From NCBI GenBank assembly GCA_023488865.1, contig JAMDDG010000164.1, positions 1 through 15,140 on the forward strand: a stretch of DNA of 15,140 bases, written 5' to 3'. This document shows positions 6,726 through 15,049 of this stretch, one piece after another. This DNA comes from Bacteroidota bacterium. Lineage in GTDB: Bacteria; Bacteroidota; Bacteroidia; Bacteroidales; Prolixibacteraceae. The position numbers and the translations under genes were made by a program. The first letter of the stretch is position 1. Each line of letters starts with the position of its first letter. Under the pieces are notes generated by a model. That model did no database searches, was not told the DNA's origin, and worked only from the letters and a program-made list of their open reading frames with translations.

Positions 6726-7505
6726 TTAGGCTACTGTCACTTCCACCCACCCAAATCCCATCGAATTCTTCTCGCCAATACCAGATGAGAGAATCAATCG
6801 ATGGAGCTCTACCGGACAAGTTAGGGTAAAATCAAACATAAAGCCCCTCACTTTACTTTGTTCAGGAGTGTAAGGTTTGATGGTCACCAGCTTCGATTTT
6901 GGCGTATTATTCACTGCAAATTCGAAGTTGATCTCTTCCGGTAAAGAGACTTCGCCTGGACTGGAGTTATACTTGTTCAACAAATTTTGTAGAAGCAAGT
7001 TGTCGTAACCGCTGTTGTCGGGGAAAAGGTAGGTGGCGTATTTGCTGTTATCTTCTTTAAAACTGATTACTACCGGGGAAACGGCCCTATAAAACATCGT
7101 ATCAGTCATGATAGGCTCTGGCAAACGTTCAACCGCAGCAACAATTAGATCAAGCCCGTTGAACTGGTCGCCTACGTAAACCTCCTGGTTACTGAACAGC
7201 CCGATGATAAATTTCTCGGCAGCCTCGGCCAAATGAAAAGAGACGTTCAGGGAAAGTCGCTCCGCGTGTATTTCGAATAATGCTTTTTCTTTCCATAAAA
7301 CAGGCCGGCCAAAATCCAGGGGTGAATAGCTGAACAGTTTAAAGCGCTTACTTCCGGTAGTATATCCGACGGAGTGCAAAAAATGGGCAAATTCACGGTC
7401 GGCCTTACGGATCACTTTGTAAATCCAGGCACTCAGGTAATACTGATAATCCATTGGAAGCATTATTTGCTTCCCGGTACGGTTAAGGGTAATTTTAAAT
7501 CTCAT
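6726..7505 (-). CDS. cas6: CRISPR pre-crRNA endoribonuclease Cas6
   Basis: Cas6 cuts the repeat RNA of the CRISPR transcript to give mature crRNAs and often remains on the 3' hairpin. The 259-residue product shows the Cas6 layout: an N-terminal RAMP ferredoxin fold (MRFKITLNRTGKQIMLPMDY), the segment FAHFLHSVGY with H44 as a likely catalytic histidine, then RFKLFSYSPL (54-63), and the hallmark glycine-rich loop GIGEKNSMGFG (242-252) before the final strand. Length is normal. It starts 41 bp after the rodA stop on the same strand and I see no good promoter in that gap, so it may be read through from the rod-shape genes. It is cut off from the other cas genes by REP copies and a broken RAYT. 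Its base composition looks closer to the rod genes than to csp2. Confidence 0.93.
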   Translation of the reverse strand: MRFKITLNRTGKQIMLPMDYQYYLSAWIYKVIRKADREFAHFLHSVGYTTGSKRFKLFSYSPLDFGRPVLWKEKALFEIHAERLSLNVSFHLAEAAEKFIIGLFSNQEVYVGDQFNGLDLIVAAVERLPEPIMTDTMFYRAVSPVVISFKEDNSKYATYLFPDNSGYDNLLLQNLLNKYNSSPGEVSLPEEINFEFAVNNTPKSKLVTIKPYTPEQSKVRGFMFDFTLTCPVELHRLILSSGIGEKNSMGFGWVEVTVA

Positions 7506-7546
7506 ACTGATACGATTTAGGGTTAATATTTAACTACCAAATATTT

Positions 7547-8971
7547 TTACCTCAAATTTTTGGTCCTGCTGGCATCCAGCCTGATAAAGATAAAAAGGAG
7601 GACGGTAAACGACCAAAGAGAGGAGCCACCATAGCTGAAGAAGGGGAGTGGAATCCCGATAACAGGGGCCAGGCCGATGGTCATGGAGATGTTGATAACA
7701 ATGTGGAAGAACAGAATGCAGGCTACCGCGTAACCATAAATTCGACTGAAGGAAGATCGCTGTCGTTCCGCCAGATAAATCAACCTTATCAGCAAAATTA
7801 AAAAAAGAAGGACAACCACAGTAGTACCAAAAAATCCCCATTCTTCCCCAACGGTGCAAAAAATGAAGTCGGTACTCTGTTCCGGGACAAAATTATATTT
7901 GGTCTGGGTCCCTTTTAAAAATCCCTTGCCCAATATCCCTCCTGAACCGATCGCTATCTTGGACTGGTGAACATTGTACCCTGCCCCAAGCAGGTCGTTC
8001 TTGATACCCAGAAGGTTATCTACGCGGTCACGCTGGTGTGAAACCAGCACGCTACGATAGAAGTAGTTTACTGATAAAGTAATGGCGATGGAGAATATAA
8101 AGAAAAGCAATACAAACCAAGCTTGTCTGATGTGTTTTGAAAGGCCGTAGACAATGAAAACCAATACCAGTATAATTGAGGTGATAACAAGCAGATGAAA
8201 TGGCGTAGCATCGAAACCAATTATATTTTTCAGGCCAAACAAGATCCCATAGATCAATGACGCAAGTATAAATCCAATAATTCCGTCTTTAAAACTTTGC
8301 CTTAAAAAAGTAAACAAAATCAGCGATACAACGATTAACAGAATCAGGATCTGTAGCTGAGACCACAACAGCGCCAGGATAAACAAAATAATGGCAGTAA
8401 ATCCACCTATCAAAATGATATCAGGTAAACCTTCACGGTAGAAAACCAAAAAAAAGACGGCAAAAATAAGGGCAGAACCTGTGTCATTCTGAAGTAAAAT
8501 CAGTATTGCAGGCAGAGTAATCAAGGCGCCAAGTGTCAGGTAGGATTTGGTCCTGCCCATTTTAAAATTATACTGACTCATGTATTTGGCCACTGCCAGG
8601 CTGGTGGCAAATTTTCCAAGCTCGGAAGGTTGAAGCGCAACTCCGCTGACTTCGAACCATGCCCTTGCGCCGTTTACTTCCCTCCCTAAAAATAGAACAG
8701 CTATCAGCAATAAGATGATCACTACATAAATGTGATAGGCAAATGCTACATAAAATTTGCTATCGACCACCAGGATACAGACAGCCAAAAACAGTCCCGC
8801 AAGGATCCAGATCATCTGCTTGCCATACTGCTGGCCCAGGTCAAAAATGCTCTGATGTTCCTCACTGTAAACAGCGGCATAAATATTAAGCCATCCCAGC
8901 AAGACCATGGCCAGGTATATCAGGATAGTGATCCAATCCAGGTTCAGAAATAGGTTGTTTTGGCTCTTCAT
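7547..8971 (-). CDS. rodA: Rod-shape SEDS glycosyltransferase RodA
   Basis: RodA polymerises lipid II into glycan strands in the elongasome, in complex with PBP2. The 474-residue protein is almost wholly hydrophobic with many membrane helices. SEDS motifs are clear: QPSELGKFATSLAVAKYM (115-132), the extracellular segment NDLLGAGYNVHQSKIAIGSG with D326 at the place of the proposed catalytic aspartate, TDFIFCTVGEEWGF (367-380), and GIPLPFFSYGGSS (439-451). It is about 100 residues longer than the E. coli protein; the extra part (about 185-305) is hydrophobic and would add membrane helices, which I believe is common in Bacteroidota RodA. It lies 134 bp after mrdA, a gap that carries a REP-like palindrome, and 41 bp before cas6. 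Confidence 0.96.
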   Translation of the reverse strand: MKSQNNLFLNLDWITILIYLAMVLLGWLNIYAAVYSEEHQSIFDLGQQYGKQMIWILAGLFLAVCILVVDSKFYVAFAYHIYVVIILLLIAVLFLGREVNGARAWFEVSGVALQPSELGKFATSLAVAKYMSQYNFKMGRTKSYLTLGALITLPAILILLQNDTGSALIFAVFFLVFYREGLPDIILIGGFTAIILFILALLWSQLQILILLIVVSLILFTFLRQSFKDGIIGFILASLIYGILFGLKNIIGFDATPFHLLVITSIILVLVFIVYGLSKHIRQAWFVLLFFIFSIAITLSVNYFYRSVLVSHQRDRVDNLLGIKNDLLGAGYNVHQSKIAIGSGGILGKGFLKGTQTKYNFVPEQSTDFIFCTVGEEWGFFGTTVVVLLFLILLIRLIYLAERQRSSFSRIYGYAVACILFFHIVINISMTIGLAPVIGIPLPFFSYGGSSLWSFTVLLFIFIRLDASRTKNLR

Positions 8972-8999
8972 TTAATCGTATATTCTTGGTTGTCATGAT

Positions 9000-9020
9000 G
9001 GTCAGCCACAAGGGCTGACC
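9000..9020. repeat. REP-like palindrome between mrdA and rodA
   Basis: GGTCAGCC and GGCTGACC form a perfect 8-bp stem around ACAAG, followed by CTACG. Sequences of this form (stem, ACAAG-type loop, then CCCTACG) are widespread small repeats in Bacteroidota intergenic DNA as I recall them. It is unrelated to the 33-bp family. The rest of the 134-bp gap (8972-9105) holds no gene; a loose promoter-like pair, TTTG (9069-9072) and ATGATTTG (9044-9051) on the minus strand, has two mismatches in the -7 part and is not convincing. Confidence 0.6.
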
Positions 9021-9105
9021 CTACGTGTCTATTTATATTATTTCAAATCATTAGCTAAACCCATAACCCAAACTCATATCTCATATCTCTCAGTACCTCC
9101 CTCCC

Positions 9106-10935
9106 TCAGTCTCCTCCGGTCAGATGCATGGCAGAAATCAGGTTAGCGCTTAGCATACTGGCTTCCAGTGGTTTTCTTTTGGGGGAAATGGAATCGTTCA
9201 AGTATTTTTCGATGATCAAACTGGCAATGGGCGCAGCATAGCGGGCGCCCCAAACCCCGTTTTCTATATAGACGCAAATAGCGATTTTGGGATCCTCTTT
9301 GGGCGCAAAGGCAACAAAAGCAGAGTGGGCTTCACCGTGTGGGTTTTGAATGGTTCCCGTTTTCCCGCAAATTGCGATCCCGTCAACTTTGGCGATTTTG
9401 GCGGTGCCTCCGTCCACTACTTTTTCCATCCCGTCAATAATCACGTTGAAGGAGTAAGGATTTGCCTGGGTAACGTGCTTATTGAACGAAAGAACTCTTT
9501 CGGAATGGTCAAAGTTCTGGATACTGCGGACCACGTGGGGTGCGATGTAATATCCTTTGTTGGCGATAATGGAAACCAGGTTGGCCAACTGAAGGGGGGT
9601 AAGCAATAACTCTCCCTGACCGATTGAAAGCGAACGGATGGTCATCACATTCCAGTGATTTTTTCCGTAGATTCGATCGTAATAGGTCGTATTTGCAATG
9701 CTACCGGCATTTTCAGCTGTCAGGTCACCTCCAATTCTATGCCCAATGCCCAAATCCAGCAGATGGTTTCGCCAGGCTTCATACCCCACTTCTGCACTGG
9801 GATACTTGTTGATAATAGCACGGAAAGCCTGAAAAAAATAGGAGTTGCAGGATTCGCGAATGGCGCTCAGCAAGGGAAGGGGAGTTTCATGGTTGTGGGT
9901 ACATTTTATCGGGGTCGATCTAGGGCCATTGCAGGAGTAACGTACTTCAGGTCCCAACAATCCTTCTTCCAATCCGATAATGGCATCGGCCACTTTGAAG
10001 GTTGAGCCGGGCGGGTAAGAGGAGGTAATTGCCCTGTTGAGCATGGGTTTCAGGGGATCATTCACCAAGGTTGCATAATTTTTTGTCCTTTCACGTCCGA
10101 CAAACATACCCGGATCAAAAGAGGGGGAACTGGCCATAATCATAATTTCGCCTGTTGAAGGTTCAAGAGCCACAATGCTACCGACTTTTCCGGCCAGCAA
10201 CCGTTCGCCATAAGCCTGCAGATCGGCATGAAGCGTTGAAATGAGGTTTTTGCCGATTACGGCAGAAGTATCCATCTTCCCATTTTCAAAGGAACCTTTA
10301 ATGCGGTTGTGCACATCGACCATCATGTAGGAAATCCCTTTGACACCGCGCAATTCATCTTCATACGCCTGTTCAATGCCTGATTTTCCTATGTAGTCGC
10401 CACTTTCATAATACTTGTCTTCATCTATCTTCTTTTGGTCAACCTCCCCGACATACCCAAGGACATGGGACGCAATGGTAGCCGGATACTGTCTTAAAGT
10501 ACGGGCCTGAATATAGAATCCCGGATATTTAAACAGCTGTTCCTGTAAAACGGCATACCTGTGCGATGAGAGTTGTTTGATGATAGCCGAGGGTTTGTAC
10601 ATGGAGTAGCTTCGGGCTTTTTTTATTTCACTGACAAGTTCAGCCTTTTCAACCCCTGCGATCCTGCAAAAAGAAAGTGTGTCGAAAGGCTTCATCTCCC
10701 GGGGTGTGACCAAAACATCGTAGGCAGCCTGGTTGTAAACAATCAGTTTGTGGTTGCGGTCATAAACCAATCCCCTGGCAGGATAGTTGATGACCCTGCG
10801 CAGTACATTGTTGTCTGCTGAAATTTTATAGGAAGAGTCAATTACCTGAATGTAAAAGAGCCGGATGATCATGGCCAGGGATGTCAGGCAAAACAGGCCA
10901 ATCAACAGGTACTTTCTTTTGGTATAGGTATCCAC
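9106..10935 (-). CDS. mrdA: Penicillin-binding protein 2 (elongasome transpeptidase)
   Basis: PBP2 cross-links peptidoglycan during cell elongation and activates RodA. The 609-residue class B PBP has one N-terminal membrane helix (about 10-32), a pedestal/dimerisation region with YPARGLVYDRN (51-61), and a C-terminal transpeptidase domain with all three active-site motifs: STFK with S311 as nucleophile, SCN (362-364) and KTG (525-527). The start is GTG at 10933-10935. An in-frame TAA 9 bases upstream rules out any longer form, and the next Met would cut the membrane anchor. It starts 12 bp after mreD and is part of the rod-shape operon. No sign of damage. Confidence 0.96.
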   Translation of the reverse strand: MDTYTKRKYLLIGLFCLTSLAMIIRLFYIQVIDSSYKISADNNVLRRVINYPARGLVYDRNHKLIVYNQAAYDVLVTPREMKPFDTLSFCRIAGVEKAELVSEIKKARSYSMYKPSAIIKQLSSHRYAVLQEQLFKYPGFYIQARTLRQYPATIASHVLGYVGEVDQKKIDEDKYYESGDYIGKSGIEQAYEDELRGVKGISYMMVDVHNRIKGSFENGKMDTSAVIGKNLISTLHADLQAYGERLLAGKVGSIVALEPSTGEIMIMASSPSFDPGMFVGRERTKNYATLVNDPLKPMLNRAITSSYPPGSTFKVADAIIGLEEGLLGPEVRYSCNGPRSTPIKCTHNHETPLPLLSAIRESCNSYFFQAFRAIINKYPSAEVGYEAWRNHLLDLGIGHRIGGDLTAENAGSIANTTYYDRIYGKNHWNVMTIRSLSIGQGELLLTPLQLANLVSIIANKGYYIAPHVVRSIQNFDHSERVLSFNKHVTQANPYSFNVIIDGMEKVVDGGTAKIAKVDGIAICGKTGTIQNPHGEAHSAFVAFAPKEDPKIAICVYIENGVWGARYAAPIASLIIEKYLNDSISPKRKPLEASMLSANLISAMHLTGGD

Positions 10936-10947
10936 GTTTTTTTATTT

Positions 10948-11454
10948 CTATTTCCGGAAGAATAAAAACTGGCTGATTACTATCAAAATAATGGATAAAA
11001 TTCCACTTAAAAAAGCCCTTGCCAAAGTAAACAATATACCCTGAAAAGTAAAGGCTTCCAGCATAAACAGGAGCAAGTGATGAATGGCAACAAAGATAGC
11101 TGTGTAGCCGATAAACCAATTTAAACCCATGGTGGAAATCCTTGGGGCTGAAACCGATTCACGCGTTTCACGTGTCGATATCTGGTCGAGAATTCCGGGC
11201 CTTATAAATCCGATCAGTACGCAAACAGCCGTGTGCACGCCCAAAGTATTGGTAAATGCGTCAACGGAAAGCCCCAAAATAAAACCAAGGACCAGGAGCA
11301 TGGCGCGGGGGGTATCGTACGGCAACAACAACAGAAAAATAAGGTAGAAGAAAGGCGAGATCATCCTGAAAATCAGGATATGGTTTAGTACCAATACCTG
11401 AAGCAATACTGAGACGATAAAAATAAATGAATATTTCAGCAGGTTATTTGCCAT
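10948..11454 (-). CDS. mreD: Rod-shape inner-membrane protein MreD
   Basis: MreD is a small inner-membrane protein that bridges MreB and MreC to the wall-synthesis enzymes. The 168-residue product is strongly hydrophobic with about five to six membrane helices, beginning LKYSFIFIVSVLLQVLVLNH, and has the MreD-like segments PFFYLIFLLLLPYDTPRAML (34-53) and LGLSVDAFTNTLGVH (61-75). Families of this protein are poorly conserved, so context weighs as much as sequence. Its start overlaps the end of mreC by 11 bp and its stop lies 12 bp before mrdA. Confidence 0.9.
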   Translation of the reverse strand: MANNLLKYSFIFIVSVLLQVLVLNHILIFRMISPFFYLIFLLLLPYDTPRAMLLVLGFILGLSVDAFTNTLGVHTAVCVLIGFIRPGILDQISTRETRESVSAPRISTMGLNWFIGYTAIFVAIHHLLLFMLEAFTFQGILFTLARAFLSGILSIILIVISQFLFFRK

Positions 11455-12313
11455 CGTTGTTCAATGATTCAAGTTGATTGATCTCTTTTAGTTGCCGGTT
11501 TTCAACCAATGCCACCTGGACAATACTTCTGAAATCCACGGCCAGATCCACATCAATTTTATAGAAATTGCTGCCCGACCCAAGTGAATAATCTGATACG
11601 ATCCCTATTTCCAGTCCTTCCGGGAAACTGGATGTGAAGCCGGTTGTTACTACGGTATCCCCATTCTGTACAGGTACATGGTAGGGAATTTCATTCAGTT
11701 GGACTTTACGGTAGTCGCGGCCATTCCACGAAAGCGATCCGAAGAAATCGTTGCGTTTAATTTTTGCGCTCAGCTTCCATCTTTCGTTCAGGATGGAAAT
11801 AACGGTACTGTAGTTGTCCCCCACGTTGGTAACCAATCCAACGACCCTTCCCGCAGAGATAACCCCCATGTCCGGTTTTACACCCTGAATACGGCCTTTG
11901 TTCAGTGTTAGAAAATTATGACGTTGGTTGACAGAATTATTAATGACCCTCGCGGTAGTAAAGAAATAGACAATTTTGTTCAAAGAATCCCGGGTCATCG
12001 TAATCAGTGGATTACGCTCTAAAAGATAATTTTGACGTGAATTATTTGTACTTCGTAACTGATAATACTGAAGTGCAGTCCGTAGTTGCGCATTTTCTTC
12101 AGCTAATTCGGTATTCGCTTTTTTGAGATCAAAAACTTGAAATATGCCGGCGAAATTTTCGAAAAAATAGCCTGTAATACCGTTGCTGGATGTCAGAAAT
12201 TTTGCTTTTTGATAGTTGTTGTAAGAGACAACCAGGGAGAGCGAAAATATTTCCAAAATCAGAAACAGAAATAGGTAATGATACGTTAGCAATAACCTGA
12301 AGAGATTTCTCAT
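11444..12313 (-). CDS. mreC: Rod-shape-determining protein MreC
   Basis: MreC is a bitopic membrane protein whose periplasmic part activates PBP2 and scaffolds the elongasome. The 289-residue product has a short cytoplasmic tail, one membrane helix (about 11-31), a coiled-coil (about 61-88, with KKANTELAEENAQLRTALQY), and a two-lobed beta domain with LTLNKGRIQGVKPDMGV and GDTVVTTGFTSSFPEGLEIG, both typical of MreC. Length is normal. It starts 41 bp after mreB, and its last codons overlap mreD by 11 bp, implying coupled translation. Confidence 0.95.
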   Translation of the reverse strand: MRNLFRLLLTYHYLFLFLILEIFSLSLVVSYNNYQKAKFLTSSNGITGYFFENFAGIFQVFDLKKANTELAEENAQLRTALQYYQLRSTNNSRQNYLLERNPLITMTRDSLNKIVYFFTTARVINNSVNQRHNFLTLNKGRIQGVKPDMGVISAGRVVGLVTNVGDNYSTVISILNERWKLSAKIKRNDFFGSLSWNGRDYRKVQLNEIPYHVPVQNGDTVVTTGFTSSFPEGLEIGIVSDYSLGSGSNFYKIDVDLAVDFRSIVQVALVENRQLKEINQLESLNNDGK

Positions 12314-12354
12314 ATTTCAGCAACGATACAAATAGCTTTATTAACCAAAAAAGA

Positions 12355-13377
12355 TTAACGCATCAGGAATGAAAATTTATCCACGTTCTTTAATGCCACT
12401 CCAGTACCACGTGCCACAGCTCTTAGCGGATCTTCTGCAATACGGAAAGGGATGTTGAATTTTTCGTAAAGCCTTTTGTCTAACCCGCGTAGCAGAGCTC
12501 CACCACCGGCAAGCCATATCCCTCTTTTGTAAATATCGGCATAGAGTTCAGGTGGGGTATGCTCCAGCGCGTTGGTAATGGCAGTCTCAATTTTGGATAT
12601 TGATTTATCCAGACAGTGGGCTATTTCTGTATAAGTTACATGGACGTCGATCGGCATTGCTGTCATTTGGTTCGGGCCTTGTACGATCATGTCGGCGGGT
12701 GGCTCATCAAGTTCCGTCATAGCGGAACCAACCACAATTTTAATCTCTTCCGCGGTTCTTTCCCCAATCTTCACATTATGCTGGTGACGCATGTGCTCCA
12801 TAATATCGGCCGTCAAATCATCACCGGCAATCCGGATCGATTTGTTGGTGACAATCCCGCCAAGTGAAATAACCGCAATTTCGGTGGTGCCTCCGCCGAT
12901 GTCAACCACCATGTTGCCTTCGGGGGCTTCTACATCCAGACCAATACCGATCGCTGCTGCCATAGGTTCATAAATCATGTAAACATCCCTGCCGCCGGCA
13001 TGTTCTGCCGAGTCGCGAACGGCCCGGATCTCGACTTCAGTCGATCCGGAGGGGATACAGATGACGATCTTCAATGCCGGTGCAAAAAACCTTTTTTTGG
13101 GATTGATCATTTTTATCATCCCACGGATCATCTGTTCGGCTGCATTGAAGTCTGCAATAACGCCATCCCGCAAAGGACGGATGGTTTTCAGGTTCGAGTG
13201 TGTTTTACCCTGCATCTGCCTTGCTTTCTCTCCGATGGCGACCAACTTTTCAGTTTTGGTATCAATGGTCACAACAGAGGGTTCATCAACTACTACCTTC
13301 CCGTTAAAGATGATGATGGTATTGGCTGTACCGAGGTCGATTGCAATTTCTTGTGTAAGGAATGAAAAGAAACCCAT
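12355..13377 (-). CDS. mreB: Actin-like cytoskeletal protein MreB
   Basis: MreB forms ATP-dependent filaments under the membrane that steer side-wall synthesis. The 340-residue product shows the actin-fold nucleotide motifs: phosphate-1 DLGTANT (14-20), YEPMAAAIG (136-144), phosphate-2 DIGGGTTEIAV (159-169) and adenosine LAGGGALLRGLD (289-300). The N-terminus MGFFSFLTQEIAIDLG is the usual start for the family and fixes the ATG at 13377. It is the first gene of the mre block; 116 bp of A/T-rich DNA separates it from purH and probably holds its promoter, although I find no clear -33/-7 pair there. Confidence 0.97.
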   Translation of the reverse strand: MGFFSFLTQEIAIDLGTANTIIIFNGKVVVDEPSVVTIDTKTEKLVAIGEKARQMQGKTHSNLKTIRPLRDGVIADFNAAEQMIRGMIKMINPKKRFFAPALKIVICIPSGSTEVEIRAVRDSAEHAGGRDVYMIYEPMAAAIGIGLDVEAPEGNMVVDIGGGTTEIAVISLGGIVTNKSIRIAGDDLTADIMEHMRHQHNVKIGERTAEEIKIVVGSAMTELDEPPADMIVQGPNQMTAMPIDVHVTYTEIAHCLDKSISKIETAITNALEHTPPELYADIYKRGIWLAGGGALLRGLDKRLYEKFNIPFRIAEDPLRAVARGTGVALKNVDKFSFLMR

Positions 13378-13464
13378 ATGATCATTTTTTAATATTTCAT
13401 TTATATAATTTGTATTTAAAAACCAATTGGGAAAGTCATGAGATTATATTCATTTATTCATTTC

Positions 13465-13484
13465 GATTGGTGAATTACCAAATC
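13465..13484. other. small imperfect hairpin after purH
   Basis: On the minus strand GATTTGGT and ACCAATC can pair with one bulged T around AATTC, 9 bp beyond the purH stop codon. There is no following U-run, so an intrinsic terminator is doubtful. The remaining part of the 116-bp purH-mreB gap is A/T-rich with no gene. Confidence 0.25.
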
Positions 13485-13493
13485 AAGCTTTTC

Positions 13494-15017
13494 CTAATGT
13501 TTAAAATGTCTGAAACCTGTTGTGACCATCGACATCTGATGCTTGTTGCAGAAATCAACGGATTCTTGGTCCCTGATAGATCCACCGGGTTGAATGACGG
13601 AAGTTATCCCTTCGTTGAAGGCAATTTCAACACAGTCCGGGAAGGGGAAGAAAGCATCGGATGCCATTACTGCACCCTTGAGTTCGAAATTGAACGATTT
13701 GGCTTTTTCAATAGCCTGTTTCAATGCATCGACCCTGGATGTCTGACCGACACCGCTTGCCAGCAACTGTTTCCCCTTTGCCAATACAATGGTATTGGAT
13801 TTTGATTGTTTTGCCAAGCGATTGGCAAACAAAAGATCTTCAATTTTATCTTTTTCCGGAGATAAAATAGTAACCGCTTTCAGATCTTCTTTGGTTTCCT
13901 TTTTGGTATCCCTGTTTTGAAGGATAACGCCGTTCAAAACCGTTCTGTATTGGTTGCTTTGAAGACCTTCGGATTTTCTGATTAGTACGATCAGGTTTTT
14001 CTTGTGTTTGAATAGCTCAAGCGCTTCCGCGGAATAGGAAGGGGCAATGATCACTTCAAAGAAAATCTTTGCTGCTTCATCAGCAGTGGCGAGGTCAACT
14101 TCGTGGTTGGTGACAAAGATACCGCCGAAAGCGGAGACAGGATCACCGGCCAGCGCCGCACGAAACGCCTCTGTAACATTGGCGCGTGAAGCACACCCGC
14201 AGGCGTTGTTGTGTTTAAGTATGGCAAAGGTCGTCTCAGTGAATTCATCAATCAGGTTAACCGCCGCGTCAATATCAAGCAGGTTGTTGTAAGAGATCTC
14301 TTTTCCCTGCAGCTGATTAAACAATTCTTCGAAATCACCAAAGAAAACGCCTTTTTGATGCGGGTTTTCACCATATCGCAGCGCTTTGGCCTGATTGAAA
14401 CTCTGACGGAAAAGATCGGTTGAATCTCCTGCAAAATAACGATAAATAGAGGTGTCGTAGTGGGAAGAGGTGGCAAAAGCCTCAGCAGCAAATTGCCTGC
14501 GGTCCGACAGGGAGGTTGCACAATCTTTCTCTTTCAGCAATTCCAGCAATTTGCTGTATTGTCCCTGGTGGGATACGATCAGGACATCGTTGTAGTTTTT
14601 TGCTGCAGCCCTGATCAATGATATTCCTCCAATGTCAATTTTTTCGATGATGTCTGCATCGGTTGCACCTGATTTTACCGTTGCTTCAAAGGGGTAGAGA
14701 TCTACGATGACCAGGTCAATTTCCGGAATCGCATAGGCATCGAGTTGGGATTTGTCGCCACTGTTCTCCCTGCGTGCCAGAATGCCACCGAAAACTTTGG
14801 GATGTAATGTTTTTACCCTGCCTCCCAGGATGGAAGGATAACCGGTTAGTTCCTCCACGGATGTGACCGGTATTTTAAGCTCTTCAATAAACTTTTTTGT
14901 TCCTCCGGTTGAATACAAATGAACCCCGGATTGATGTAATTTTGTTAGGATCCCTTCCAATCCGTCTTTGTAATAGACTGAGACCAAAGCAGATTTTATG
15001 TTTTTTAAACTACTCAT
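13494..15017 (-). CDS. purH: Bifunctional AICAR formyltransferase / IMP cyclohydrolase PurH
   Basis: PurH catalyses the last two steps of de novo purine synthesis: formylation of AICAR with 10-formyl-THF, then ring closure to IMP. The 507-residue product has an N-terminal MGS-like IMP cyclohydrolase domain with LYSTGGT (34-40) and GGRVKTLHPKVFGGIL (65-80), and a C-terminal transformylase domain with LRYGENPHQ (213-221), KHNNACG (268-274, including the catalytic K-H pair), SGVGQTSRVDA (421-431), ASDAFFPFPD (452-461) and QPGGSIRD (476-483). The ATG at 15017 begins the usual MSSLKNIKSALVSV start; a longer reading from 15086 would run through the likely promoter. It sits upstream of mreB, an order known in Bacteroidota. 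Complete at both ends. Confidence 0.97.
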   Translation of the reverse strand: MSSLKNIKSALVSVYYKDGLEGILTKLHQSGVHLYSTGGTKKFIEELKIPVTSVEELTGYPSILGGRVKTLHPKVFGGILARRENSGDKSQLDAYAIPEIDLVIVDLYPFEATVKSGATDADIIEKIDIGGISLIRAAAKNYNDVLIVSHQGQYSKLLELLKEKDCATSLSDRRQFAAEAFATSSHYDTSIYRYFAGDSTDLFRQSFNQAKALRYGENPHQKGVFFGDFEELFNQLQGKEISYNNLLDIDAAVNLIDEFTETTFAILKHNNACGCASRANVTEAFRAALAGDPVSAFGGIFVTNHEVDLATADEAAKIFFEVIIAPSYSAEALELFKHKKNLIVLIRKSEGLQSNQYRTVLNGVILQNRDTKKETKEDLKAVTILSPEKDKIEDLLFANRLAKQSKSNTIVLAKGKQLLASGVGQTSRVDALKQAIEKAKSFNFELKGAVMASDAFFPFPDCVEIAFNEGITSVIQPGGSIRDQESVDFCNKHQMSMVTTGFRHFKH

Positions 15018-15041
15018 TTTTAAACCGTTAAAATTTCGTGA

Positions 15042-15049
15042 CAAAAGTA
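15042..15049 (-). promoter_or_regulatory. Bacteroidota-type -7 element before purH
   Basis: The minus strand reads TACTTTTG, a full match to TAnnTTTG, the -7 motif of the Bacteroidota primary sigma factor. Its position would give a transcript start near 15036 and a leader of about 20 bases before the purH ATG at 15017. No clear TTTG is seen at -33. Beyond it (15050-15140) I see no gene reaching into the window. Confidence 0.4.

Noticed and set aside
12616..13365. Plus-strand reading frames opposite mreB, mrdA, purH and the cas genes
   Set aside because: They have no recognisable domains, run antisense to well-supported genes, and show the low-complexity makeup of shadow frames.
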